DNA of 64,000 nt from Sphingobium sp. GTDB lineage: Bacteria; Pseudomonadota; Alphaproteobacteria; Sphingomonadales; Sphingomonadaceae. Below are positions 36,733-45,247 of this stretch, in pieces. The stretch's first letter is position 1. Each line of letters starts with the position of its first letter. The DNA is taken from NCBI GenBank assembly GCA_035196065.1, contig CP136575.1:2644769-2708768 (forward strand), given 5' to 3'. The translations under genes and the position numbers were made by a program. The notes below the pieces were generated by a model, which was not told where the DNA came from, searched no databases, and worked only from the letters and a program-made list of their open reading frames with translations.

Positions 36733-37626
36733 ATGGAAAGCTATCCAAAGAGCGCTCTCAACCTTGTCCGCGAAATGACGGCAGAGGCAATTGCAACCCC
36801 GGCGCGCGCAGTTGCGTTTCAGGGTGCGCCAGGGGCAAACTCGCATCTAGCGGCACTTGAAGTTGATCCGGATTGCCTTCCCTTACCCTGTTTTTCGTTC
36901 GAGGACGCCATTGACGCAGTGAAGGAAGGCCGCGCTGATCGCGCTGTCATCCCCATTGAAAACTCGCTGCATGGCCGCGTTGCCGACATCCATTTCCTGC
37001 TGCCGGAAAGCGGGCTTTCGATCATAGGCGAGCATTTCATGCGGATACGCCACTGCCTTCTGGCTAAAAGTGCGGATGCCAAACTCACCACAGCGATGAG
37101 CCATCCGCAAGCGCTGGGCCAATGCCGCCATTATCTTCGGGCAAAGGGGATCACGCCTATTGCCTATGCCGACACAGCTGCGGCCGCCGCCTTTGTTGCC
37201 GACGGCGATGATCTGGGCGCTTCGGCTGTCGCTCCGCCCATCGCGGCCGAATTATATGGCTTGCACATGATCGAGCATGGCATCGAGGACGATGATCGCA
37301 ATACCACCCGTTTTGTTGTGCTATCGCGCGACGCCGCTGTACCAGATCAAGATGCGGGCCAGTTGATGACGACATTCATCTTTGAGGTGAAGAACATTCC
37401 CGCCGCACTCTATAAAGCAATGGGCGGCTTTGCGACCAACGGCATCAATATGACCAAGCTGGAGAGCTATCAGAATGGCGCGAGCTTTTCTGCAACCGAA
37501 TTCTTCGCGGATATCGAAGGTGCGCCCGGGGACCCAGCGGTTGACCGCGCGCTTGATGAATTGCGTTTCCATTGCAACAAGGTTCGCCTGTTAGGCACCT
37601 ATCCGCAGGCCCGCAAAAGGGGCTAG
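36733..37626 (+). CDS. pheA: Prephenate dehydratase
   Basis: Converts prephenate to phenylpyruvate in phenylalanine synthesis. 297 residues: the dehydratase domain starts at VAFQGAPGANSHLAAL and includes ADRAVIPIENSLHGRV; the catalytic Thr is in DDRNTTRFVVLSR; a C-terminal ACT domain (about 205-290, ESYQ motif LESYQNG) senses phenylalanine. No chorismate mutase domain is fused. No clear ribosome binding site is seen before ATG 36733; an ATG at 36775 is the alternative. Its stop overlaps the desaturase stop by four bases. Confidence 0.94.
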   Translation: MESYPKSALNLVREMTAEAIATPARAVAFQGAPGANSHLAALEVDPDCLPLPCFSFEDAIDAVKEGRADRAVIPIENSLHGRVADIHFLLPESGLSIIGEHFMRIRHCLLAKSADAKLTTAMSHPQALGQCRHYLRAKGITPIAYADTAAAAAFVADGDDLGASAVAPPIAAELYGLHMIEHGIEDDDRNTTRFVVLSRDAAVPDQDAGQLMTTFIFEVKNIPAALYKAMGGFATNGINMTKLESYQNGASFSATEFFADIEGAPGDPAVDRALDELRFHCNKVRLLGTYPQARKRG

Positions 37627-38678
37627 GCCACCAATTCGTCCGCCTTTGTCTGCGCCTTTTCCGGTTCGGCAAAGGCCATCACCGGCTTCCCGACCATCTC
37701 ATGCGGCTCAGGAAAACCGGCAGGGCGATTCTTGTCGCGTTTCTGGACGTTCCAGACCAGCCCCATCTTGCCCAGCGTTTCGATCGTCCAGCCGTTGAAA
37801 TCCAGTTCCCACCAGCCGACCCGATTGGAGGCCGCGCGGGGCTGTGCGTGATGGTTATTGTGCCAGCCATCGCCCAGTGTGAGGATGGTGATGAACCAGT
37901 TGTTCGTGGCCTTGCCCACATCATGATAGCGGCGATAGCCGAAATAATGCGCAAGGCTGTTGGTGCCCATCACCCCGTTCAGGAAAATGAAGGTGCGTAA
38001 AAACCCGCCGATCAGCACGGTGCCGACGACATGTTCCGGTCCGCCAAAGGCAAGTGCCCATGCAGCGGGCAGAAGGACCAGTGAGAAGGCAACCCAGAAC
38101 CAGCGGGTGCGATGACAGAACTCTACGACGGGATCGCCGACCAGACCCTTACCATAAAGACGCATGTCGGTGTGGGCATTATCCCATAACCAGCCGAGAT
38201 GCGAAATCAGCAATCCCTTGAACGGGCCCATCCGCCTACCATGGCCGTCAACATGCGGGCTGTGCAAATCGCCCACTTCATCGGAAAAGGCATGGTGCCG
38301 CCTGTGGTCGGCGGCCCATTTCTTGACAGACCCCTGACAGGCCATTTGCCCGCAAATGCCGATCAGATAGCGCATCCACAGGGATGTTTCGAAGGAGCGG
38401 TGTGTGAAATAGCGGTGAAAACCGCAGGACAACCCATAATTGATGATCAGATAGCCGGAAATGAAGGCCGACCATTCCACCCACCCGCTTGGGTTTGTGA
38501 ACAGCCACCAGACCGCCGCCAAGGCACCTCCAACCTGCAAGATCGCAAGAATGCTATATTCAAGCTGTTTGGATCGCGCAGTAGGGCCGCCAATCAATAC
38601 GCCCGGATGGGGCTGCCCCTTGTCGGCAAGTTCCCACTGCCGATCAGTCGGATAAAGTCCCGTGGTGCCTTTCGGCAT
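37623..38678 (-). CDS. Acyl-CoA/lipid delta-9 fatty acid desaturase
   Basis: Membrane di-iron desaturase of about 351 residues. The three His boxes are complete: HRYFTH, HRRHH (WAADHRRHHAFSDEVGDLHSPH) and HNNHH (GDGWHNNHHAQPRAA). Four hydrophobic segments surround them. Members introduce a cis double bond in saturated acyl chains to keep membranes fluid. ATG 38678 follows a G-rich site at eight bases; an ATG at 38693 is possible. A TTGACA box and TATAGC lie upstream on this strand (about 38716-38740) but their spacing is short. Confidence 0.92.
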   Translation of the reverse strand: MPKGTTGLYPTDRQWELADKGQPHPGVLIGGPTARSKQLEYSILAILQVGGALAAVWWLFTNPSGWVEWSAFISGYLIINYGLSCGFHRYFTHRSFETSLWMRYLIGICGQMACQGSVKKWAADHRRHHAFSDEVGDLHSPHVDGHGRRMGPFKGLLISHLGWLWDNAHTDMRLYGKGLVGDPVVEFCHRTRWFWVAFSLVLLPAAWALAFGGPEHVVGTVLIGGFLRTFIFLNGVMGTNSLAHYFGYRRYHDVGKATNNWFITILTLGDGWHNNHHAQPRAASNRVGWWELDFNGWTIETLGKMGLVWNVQKRDKNRPAGFPEPHEMVGKPVMAFAEPEKAQTKADELVA

Positions 38679-38794
38679 GAGCAAACCCCCCATTTGAGAC
38701 GCCACCAACGTCTAAAGTGCTATACAAGCAGCGCTTTTGTCAATCCTATTCACATATGACGACGGTCGAACCGATATTGACTGAGATGGCAAGC

Positions 38795-38814
38795 TGTATT
38801 ATACAGATAATACA
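38795..38814. promoter_or_regulatory. Inverted repeat in the desaturase/lipoprotein intergenic region
   Basis: Perfect 8-bp arms TGTATTAT / ATAATACA with a four-base spacer, just before the ribosome binding site (GGAGG) of the lipoprotein gene and about 120 bases upstream of the divergent desaturase start. Its shape fits a GntR/TetR-type operator; the arms also contain TATTAT, a passable -10 box. Confidence 0.55.
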
Positions 38815-38830
38815 CATGGAGGTAAGGCTT

Positions 38831-39346
38831 GTGAAAAAATGGATCGCTATTCTCCCGCTAGCGCTCTGCCTGGCAGCATGCAGCGGATCGGATGAACCGG
38901 AACAGGGCACGTCGTTAAACGTCGACGCCACGACCGAAACAGGTTCGACAGTCGAGATTTCCGCCGATGGAAAAACAGGGAATGTCGGCGTCAAGGTTCC
39001 CGGCTTCGATGCCAATATCCGCCTGCCCAAAAAGCTGCTCAACGACAGTGATTTCGACATTGACGGGGTGAAGCTCTATCCTGGATCGACGGTCGAAACC
39101 GTCAATATTGCTGCCCATGAAAAGGGGGACAAGCGGCAATCCGATGTACGCGTCGGCTTCACATCACCTGCCGAACCGGCGAAGGTGGCCGGCTGGCTGC
39201 GCGAACAATTTGCCAAGCAGTCGATCCCGGTTTCAGGCGATGCGGCAAGCCTTTCGGGCAAGACGAAAGACGGCGAAACCTTTACAATCGACCTGGAACC
39301 GTCGGACAACGGCAAGACCAGCGGGACGGTGAATATCCGCGAATGA
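38831..39346 (+). CDS. Uncharacterised lipoprotein
   Basis: 171 residues, GTG start chosen because GGAGG lies eight bases upstream; the alternative ATG at 38816 overlaps that site. The signal ends in lipobox LCLAACS. The mature part has a short acidic/Thr-rich linker, then an unfamiliar domain (GNVGVKVPGFDANIRLPKK...FDIDGVKLYPGSTVETVN) followed by a segment with the look of a small alpha/beta domain (AKVAGWLREQFAKQSIPVSG). I do not recognise the family. It is divergent from the desaturase gene and convergent with the lipocalin gene. Confidence 0.75.
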   Translation: MKKWIAILPLALCLAACSGSDEPEQGTSLNVDATTETGSTVEISADGKTGNVGVKVPGFDANIRLPKKLLNDSDFDIDGVKLYPGSTVETVNIAAHEKGDKRQSDVRVGFTSPAEPAKVAGWLREQFAKQSIPVSGDAASLSGKTKDGETFTIDLEPSDNGKTSGTVNIRE

Positions 39347-39898
39347 TCAGTTGGCGCCTGGCTGTTGCGTCACGCGCAACAAATTGACGTCATAACCCAA
39401 GGTCGCGGCCCGCTGCTTCATCGCATCAAGCGCAGCCTCGCCCGGTTTTGGCTGGCGATGCAGCAGCCACAAATAGCGCCCGCTCGGCTCTCCAACGATC
39501 GCCCAGCTATAGTCATCAGCCCGGTCGAGTACCCAATAATCGCCATAAAATGGGCCAAAAAAGGAAACGCGCAATTTGGCATTGCCCGATCCTTCGACGA
39601 TTTTGGCCTTGCCTGTCGCGCTCGTCAGCTTTCCGCCAAGGCCGTTCTTGCGACAGCTGTTGAGAACCTTGATCTGCCCGGGGCCAGACAGGCTGTAATC
39701 CGCCGTCACGCCTTCGCAGCCTTTTTGAAAGCCGGCCTCATAGCGGGCAAGTTCGTACCAGCGACCGAGATAGCGATCGAGGTCGACTGCCTTGGCAGGC
39801 TGCGGCACGGCCGTGTTGCCGACTGGCCCAGCCTCCAGCGTTGAACAGGCAGCGAGAGGCAAGGCAAGGAGCAGAAACGCGAGGATTTTTTTCATCAT
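39347..39898 (-). CDS. Outer-membrane lipocalin (Blc-like)
   Basis: 183 residues: lipobox LPLAACS, then a lipocalin beta-barrel with the diagnostic LDRYLGRWYELARYEAGFQ (GxW motif), a middle strand VRLV-like segment KLRVSFFGPFYGDYWVLD, and the final DYSWAIVGEPSGRYLWLLHR. Blc-type lipocalins bind lysophospholipids at the outer membrane and help under membrane stress. Two ATGs (39898 and 39895) are adjacent. The stop touches the end of the lipoprotein gene on the other strand. Confidence 0.92.
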   Translation of the reverse strand: MMKKILAFLLLALPLAACSTLEAGPVGNTAVPQPAKAVDLDRYLGRWYELARYEAGFQKGCEGVTADYSLSGPGQIKVLNSCRKNGLGGKLTSATGKAKIVEGSGNAKLRVSFFGPFYGDYWVLDRADDYSWAIVGEPSGRYLWLLHRQPKPGEAALDAMKQRAATLGYDVNLLRVTQQPGAN

Positions 39899-39946
39899 GG
39901 CACAACCTGCGCCGCCACCATAGGTTCCGCGATAGCGGATTTATCC

Positions 39947-42763
39947 CTAATGGGCCGCGCCCCAGCTCGGCCCTGTCCCGATCTCGACACCCAGCGGGAC
40001 GGTCAGTTTGACCAGCGGTTCGGCAGCATTGGACATCACCGTTTCAATCAGCTTGCGCGCAGCAGGCACATCGCCTTCAGGCAGTTCAAACACCAGTTCA
40101 TCATGCACCTGCAAAAGCATCTTTACATTGGGAAGGCCTGCTTCGATCAGCGCCGGCCCCATTCGCACCATCGCCCGCTTGATAATGTCGGCGCTTGTTC
40201 CCTGAATCGGAGCGTTGATCGCCGCGCGCTCGCTGCCCTGCCGTTCGGCCTGGTTCGGCGACGTGATCCGCGGGAACCAGCATTTGCGACCAAACAAGGT
40301 CGTCGTGAAGCCGTTTTCCTTCACGTCGGCCAGTGTTTCCTGGATATAGGCGCTGATTCCGGGGAAGCGGGCGAAATAGGCGTCGATCAATTGCTGCGCC
40401 TCTTCGGGCGTCGATTCCAACCTTTTGGCAAGGCCCCAGCGCGAAATGCCATAAAGGATCGAAAAGTTGATCGTCTTTGCCCGGCCGCGCGTGTCACGAT
40501 TGACCTCTCCAAACAATTCGCGCGCGGTACGGGCGTGGATGTCCTCGCCTTCGGCAAAGGCTTCGCGCAATGGCCCGACATCAGCGATATGCGCCGCCAG
40601 CCGCAATTCGATCTGGCTATAGTCAGCCGACAGAATGACATTTCCCGGCTCGGCGACAAAGGCGTCGCGGATCTGCCGACCCATTTCGGTGCGGATCGGA
40701 ATATTCTGCAAATTGGGGTCGGTCGACGAAAGGCGACCGGTCTGCGCGCCGACCAGACTGTAGCTAGTGTGCACGCGCCCGGTGCGCGCGTTAATCTGTT
40801 CCTGCAGCGCATCGGTATAAGTCGAGCGCAGCTTCGATAGCTGCCGCCATTCGAGCACTTTGCCGGCAATCGTCACCCCCTGCCCTGCCAGATCTTCGAG
40901 CACGGTGACATCGGTAGAATATTGCCCTGACTTTCCTTTCTTGCCGCCCTTCAGTCCCATTTTATCAAACAGGATCGCTCCCAGCTGCACCGGGCTGCCA
41001 ATCGAAAAGGGCTGGCCGGCAAGCTCGTGAATTTCCTTTTCGAGCGCCGCACCCTGATCAGCAAATTCACCTGAAAGCCGGGCCAACACCGTCTTGTCGA
41101 CCTTGATACCGGCACATTCCATCGCCGACAGTATCGGCACCAGCGGCCTGTCGACCATTTCATACACCTTTGTGACCTTTTCTGGCGCCAGCCGCAATTT
41201 GAAATGGTGCCAAAGGCGCAAGGTGACATCGGCGTCCTCGGCCGCATAACGTGTGGCCTCGACCAAGGGCACTTCGGCAAATCCGATTTGGCTTTTGCCG
41301 GTGCCAGTGAGCGATTTGTAGGTGATCGGTTTGTGGCCGAGATAGAGTTCGGACAATTCGTCCATACCATGGCCCTGCCGCCCGGCGTCGAGCGCGAAGC
41401 TCATCGCCATGGTATCGTCGAAAGGTGCGATGGTGATGCCATGCTGGCGGAGCACCGACATATCATATTTGAGATTCTGCCCGACCTTCAGGACGCTTTC
41501 GTCCTGCAACAGCGGTTTCAGCCGCGCCAAAGCGGCTTCGGTCGGGATCTGATCCGGACGCTCTGCAAACATATCCGTCCCGCCATGGCCAAGCGGGACA
41601 TAGCATGCCTTGCCAGGTGCGGTTGCCAGACTGAACCCAATCAGCCGCGCGGTTACGGCCTGCAAACTGTCGGTTTCGGTATCAAAACCGACCATACCGG
41701 CACTGCTGGCCTCTGCAATCCAATGATCCAGCCGTTCGATCGTGGTGACGCATTCATAGGCATCAAGATCCATCGGCGGCATTGCCATAGGAGATGCAGC
41801 CTTGCCCGCTTCGGGCGCGGCGACGGCGCCATTGCTGCTGCGCTCCATTTTCGGCTGACCCGCAATCGCCTTATTGGCAGCAGCCGTATCGCTGGTTTTT
41901 CCGATACGGTTCAACAACCCTCGAAAGCCATGCTCCTCCAGAAAGGGACGCAAGGGGCCTTCGGGGATCGGGCGCAATTCCAAATCGTCCAATGCAATGG
42001 GCAAGGGACAATCGTCTTTCAGCGTCACCAATATCTTCGAAAGCCGCGCCATGTCGGCTTGCTCGACCAGATTGTCGCGCATTTTCGAAGGCTTCATCGA
42101 TGACGCAGCGGCCAAGGCACTTTCCAGATCGCCATATTCGGTGATCAGCTTGGATGCCGTTTTCGGGCCAATCCCTGCGATACCCGGAACATTATCCGCA
42201 GTGTCACCCATCAGCGCCAATACGTCACCGACCTTTTCAGGACCAACGCCGAACTTCTCCATCACCTCGTCGCGACCGATGCGCTTGTCTTTCATCGTGT
42301 CGAACATGTCGACGCGATCACCAATCAACTGCATCAGATCCTTGTCTGACGAGATGATAGTTACGTCCCATCCCTGTGCGCGCGCTTCCTTTGTATAGCT
42401 GGCGATCATGTCATCCGCCTCAACATCGGGTTCCTCGATCATCGGCAGCGAGAAAGCACGTGTCGCATCGCGGATCAGCGGGAATTGCGGACGCAGGTCT
42501 TCAGGCGCTTCGGGACGGTTCGCCTTATATTTGTCATAGATCTCGTTGCGGAAACTGGTGCCGGACTTGTCCAATATCACCGCCATGTGCGTCGGCCCGT
42601 CGGCCGCATGCAGGTCGTTCGCCAGTTTCCACAGCATGTTGGAATAGCCGGCGACCGCGCCCACGGGCACGCCTTGCGGATTGGTTAGCGGCGGCAGGCT
42701 GTAATAGGCCCGAAAAATATAGGCGGAACCATCGACCAGATAAAGATGCTTGTGATCAGACAT
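39947..42763 (-). CDS. polA: DNA polymerase I
   Basis: 938 residues with all three domains: 5'-3' exonuclease (about 1-300, start YLVDGSAYIFRAYY, PGIAGIGPKTASKLI helix-hairpin), 3'-5' proofreading exonuclease (about 335-520, with the DEDD acidic residues in FDTETDSL, NLKYDMSVL and YAAEDAD), and the polymerase (about 550-938, DYSQIELRLAAH, KTINFSILYGIS, QVHDELVFELP). All catalytic carboxylates are visible, so proofreading should be active. It fills Okazaki gaps and repairs DNA. Confidence 0.98.
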   Translation of the reverse strand: MSDHKHLYLVDGSAYIFRAYYSLPPLTNPQGVPVGAVAGYSNMLWKLANDLHAADGPTHMAVILDKSGTSFRNEIYDKYKANRPEAPEDLRPQFPLIRDATRAFSLPMIEEPDVEADDMIASYTKEARAQGWDVTIISSDKDLMQLIGDRVDMFDTMKDKRIGRDEVMEKFGVGPEKVGDVLALMGDTADNVPGIAGIGPKTASKLITEYGDLESALAAASSMKPSKMRDNLVEQADMARLSKILVTLKDDCPLPIALDDLELRPIPEGPLRPFLEEHGFRGLLNRIGKTSDTAAANKAIAGQPKMERSSNGAVAAPEAGKAASPMAMPPMDLDAYECVTTIERLDHWIAEASSAGMVGFDTETDSLQAVTARLIGFSLATAPGKACYVPLGHGGTDMFAERPDQIPTEAALARLKPLLQDESVLKVGQNLKYDMSVLRQHGITIAPFDDTMAMSFALDAGRQGHGMDELSELYLGHKPITYKSLTGTGKSQIGFAEVPLVEATRYAAEDADVTLRLWHHFKLRLAPEKVTKVYEMVDRPLVPILSAMECAGIKVDKTVLARLSGEFADQGAALEKEIHELAGQPFSIGSPVQLGAILFDKMGLKGGKKGKSGQYSTDVTVLEDLAGQGVTIAGKVLEWRQLSKLRSTYTDALQEQINARTGRVHTSYSLVGAQTGRLSSTDPNLQNIPIRTEMGRQIRDAFVAEPGNVILSADYSQIELRLAAHIADVGPLREAFAEGEDIHARTARELFGEVNRDTRGRAKTINFSILYGISRWGLAKRLESTPEEAQQLIDAYFARFPGISAYIQETLADVKENGFTTTLFGRKCWFPRITSPNQAERQGSERAAINAPIQGTSADIIKRAMVRMGPALIEAGLPNVKMLLQVHDELVFELPEGDVPAARKLIETVMSNAAEPLVKLTVPLGVEIGTGPSWGAAH

Positions 42764-42822
42764 GCAGGTCGGATAGCAGCGAGACAGAGCGAAGTCTCGC
42801 CAAATTGAACCGGAAGAACCGG

Positions 42823-43479
42823 CTATATAGGCAAAGACAGCTGCATCAGCGGCCGGGCCCCGCGATCAATCCGCACAAGCTTTGGCCGACCCTGCGCCAT
42901 GAACTGCCACGGACCCACACGGAAAATCATGATGTGGCCGACGACCTGCGATTGCATGCGTTTGTGCGAGAGCAGCGATGGCAGATTATAATCTGCAATC
43001 CAGCTCATCGACCATTGCCGGCCATGGGCGTGCAGCCAGTCTGCAGTTCCCGCCCACAATGCCGAAAATCCTCGACCCAGCCTATGCTCTGGCGGTATCC
43101 AAAGGCCGGTATCCCAGGCGGCAGCCTCTGGCACTGCAAAGCGCAAATGCACCATGATCTCGTCAAAGGGCCCGGGCCCGAGCCAATTGGCCCCGACGCA
43201 TTCATCCTTGGAATTAAAAGCAACCAGACATTTCATGCCTTGGGCGAACCAACGCTCCTGCTCTTCCTTGCGCACATTGATCGGCAGGTCACCAAGCTGA
43301 TCAAGCGACATATTCTCCACCCGGTAACCGCGCGGCATTTTGGGCATGCCTGTCACCGGCACAGCAACCAGCGTGTATCGGCTGTAACCAATCAGCCCTG
43401 TCTTGGCGACGAGCCGCGCCGCGCCATAAGACAGCAGCCCAGCAAGGCCCAGCAACTGCAAAGTGGTGATGGCTGACAA
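42823..43479 (-). CDS. GNAT-like acetyltransferase with an N-terminal hydrophobic segment
   Basis: 218 residues. The C-terminal half has the shape of a GNAT fold (RLGRGFSALWAGTADWLHAHG, then NLPSLLSHKRMQSQVVGHIMIFRVGPW), and the N-terminus is a short hydrophobic stretch (LQLLGLAGLLSYGAARLVA). The TTG start at 43479 is supported by GGAG seven bases upstream. The acetyl-CoA loop is not a clear Q/RxxGxG/A match beyond RLGRGF. Acyl acceptor unknown. Confidence 0.65.
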   Translation of the reverse strand: MSAITTLQLLGLAGLLSYGAARLVAKTGLIGYSRYTLVAVPVTGMPKMPRGYRVENMSLDQLGDLPINVRKEEQERWFAQGMKCLVAFNSKDECVGANWLGPGPFDEIMVHLRFAVPEAAAWDTGLWIPPEHRLGRGFSALWAGTADWLHAHGRQWSMSWIADYNLPSLLSHKRMQSQVVGHIMIFRVGPWQFMAQGRPKLVRIDRGARPLMQLSLPI

Positions 43480-43559
43480 TTTCTACTCCATTCGGTTATC
43501 GCGAAATACAACCAAAGTAGGAAAGAAATAGTGAAAGCCCGGATGGCCAAATAGACGGA

Positions 43560-44033
43560 TTAAGGGGCCTCCTCGCCCCAAACCCGGCTGGCTTCAATAT
43601 ATCCGATGCGACCTGTGATATCGAGGCGGCACCAGCCCTTTTGGCAATCGTCGATTTTGCCGATCACGCCTTTTTCTACGCGCCAGGATATGCGCGCCGT
43701 TCCCGACGGGGCATCACGCAATTCCGAAATGCCCGGCGCAATCACGATGGCCGTGCGCGTCGGGCTTAACAGACGGACATGCATCCAACCCTGATCGCCA
43801 TCCGGATCTTCGACCTTTCGCCAGACTTCGTGCACAGAGATCACCTTCACGGGCAAATCCTGACGCTTATACACCCATTTCACAGGAAATTCCGTACTGG
43901 GGCCAGTGCGCATACGCGCCTCCGGTTCCTCGATCGAGGCCCAGTAAGGCGTCTTGCGCACGGTCTGAGCTGCAACGGCTGATGCTGCCAGCGTCAATGC
44001 TCCGAGTATGAGCAATTTTACATTATTTTTCAT
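43560..44033 (-). CDS. Secreted SH3-like domain protein
   Basis: 157 residues: signal peptide (LLILGALTLAASAVAAQ) and two bacterial SH3-like units, the first RMRTGPSTEFPVKWVYKRQDLPVKVISVHEVWRKVEDPDGDQGWMH, the second APGISELRDAPSGTARISWRVEKGVIGKIDDCQKGWCRLDI. COG3807-type proteins of this layout are common in Alphaproteobacteria and are thought to bind the cell wall. ATG 44033 is chosen over 44063 because the signal peptide follows directly. Divergent from the 2-hydroxyacid dehydrogenase gene. Confidence 0.85.
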   Translation of the reverse strand: MKNNVKLLILGALTLAASAVAAQTVRKTPYWASIEEPEARMRTGPSTEFPVKWVYKRQDLPVKVISVHEVWRKVEDPDGDQGWMHVRLLSPTRTAIVIAPGISELRDAPSGTARISWRVEKGVIGKIDDCQKGWCRLDITGRIGYIEASRVWGEEAP

Positions 44034-44144
44034 AATATTGGACCGCCTGTATCCAACCCCCAAGCCCCCTATAGTGTAAGCGGCATCGACAGTTCAAGAC
44101 CGATGTCTTGACGCCCGCGCGTGAAGCGCCCTAGGGATTGCTGC

Positions 44145-45143
44145 ATGACCCAATTCCAACGCATCGAACGTCCCCGCGTCGCCGTTACCCGCAAATTGCT
44201 TCCCCAGATTGAAGCGCGGATGAACGAATTGTTCGATTGCCGCTTCAATGCAGAGGATCGGCCGCTTTCAGCAGACGAAATTGCCGCATTGATGCAGGAT
44301 GCAGATGTGCTGGTACCTACCGTAACCGACCGCATCGACGTTGCCCTTATAGAACGGGCACCACCCTCGCTTCGGCTCTTCGCCAATTTCGGCGCAGGCG
44401 TGAACCATATCGATCTTGCCGCTGCAAAGGCGAAGGGAATTCTTGTCACTAACACCCCGGGGGTGTTTACAGAGGATACGGCCGACCTCACCATGGCCTT
44501 GATCCTCAACGTTCCGCGCCGGCTGGGCGAAGGGCACAGGCTGATGCGGTCTGGCGAATGGCAAGGCTGGACGCCGACGGGCATGCTGGGCCACCGGATC
44601 GGCGGCAAAACACTGGGGATTATCGGGTTCGGGCGGATCGGAGAAGCCGTTGCGGTACGCGCCCGTGCCTTTGGCATGAACATCCTCTACAACAAGCGGC
44701 ACCGCCTGCCCGCCAGCGTCGAAGAGGAACTCGGCATTGCTTTCGAGCCCGACCTGGATCGGCTTGTTGCGCGCGCAGACATCGTAACGCTGCATTGCCC
44801 GCTGACAGCGGAAACCAACCGGATCATGAACCGGCAGCGCATCGGCTTGATGAAACGGGACGGCTATCTGATCAACAGCTCGCGTGGCGAACTGGTTGAC
44901 GACGATGCATTGATCGAAGCGCTTCAGCGCGGACGGATCGCGGGTGCGGGCCTCGATGTCTATAACCACGAACCCGCAATCGACCCGCGCTTCCTTTCAA
45001 TCCCCAATGCCGTGCTTTTGCCGCACCTTGGCAGCGCCACTTATGAAGGGCGCGAGGCATCGGGCGAGAAGGTGATCGCCAATATCCGGATATTCAGCGA
45101 CGGTCACAGGCCGCCCGATCAGGTACTCGATGGTTGGGCATGA
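44145..45143 (+). CDS. D-isomer 2-hydroxyacid dehydrogenase (glyoxylate/hydroxypyruvate reductase type)
   Basis: 332 residues. Substrate loop FANFGAGVNHIDL, Rossmann motif GIIGFGRIGEAVAVRA, the catalytic Arg in INSSRGELVDDDAL, Glu in YNHEPAI and His in LLPHLGSAT. No ACT domain, so it is not a second SerA; the pattern suits glyoxylate reductase (GyaR/GhrB type). AGGGA precedes ATG 44145. It reads toward amtB but a 104-base gap with its own dyad separates them. Confidence 0.9.
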   Translation: MTQFQRIERPRVAVTRKLLPQIEARMNELFDCRFNAEDRPLSADEIAALMQDADVLVPTVTDRIDVALIERAPPSLRLFANFGAGVNHIDLAAAKAKGILVTNTPGVFTEDTADLTMALILNVPRRLGEGHRLMRSGEWQGWTPTGMLGHRIGGKTLGIIGFGRIGEAVAVRARAFGMNILYNKRHRLPASVEEELGIAFEPDLDRLVARADIVTLHCPLTAETNRIMNRQRIGLMKRDGYLINSSRGELVDDDALIEALQRGRIAGAGLDVYNHEPAIDPRFLSIPNAVLLPHLGSATYEGREASGEKVIANIRIFSDGHRPPDQVLDGWA

Positions 45144-45187
45144 ACAGATGGCCAATATCGCCAATGCAGTCATTTAAGGTTTGAACA

Positions 45188-45200
45188 CAGCAATTTGCTG
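45188..45200. promoter_or_regulatory. Short dyad upstream of amtB
   Basis: CAGCAA and TTGCTG arms separated by one base, 47 bases before the amtB start. It could be a regulator half-site pair. It is not an NtrC site (TGCACC-N5-GGTGCA). Confidence 0.35.
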
Positions 45201-45247
45201 GCTTAGACGACGACGTTCGCGGAGCGTTTTACGGGGGAAAAGAAGTC

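Noticed and set aside
38716-38740. Sigma-70 promoter of the desaturase (TTGACA ... TATAGC)
   Set aside because: The spacing is about 13 bases, too short for a standard promoter, so it is mentioned but not annotated as a feature.
44145-45143. Second serA
   Set aside because: The protein lacks the ACT and ASB domains and matches glyoxylate/hydroxypyruvate reductase types better.
45144-45247. Possible sigma-54 promoter before amtB
   Set aside because: TGGCCAATATCG... lacks GC at the correct distance from GG, so the -24/-12 pattern fails.
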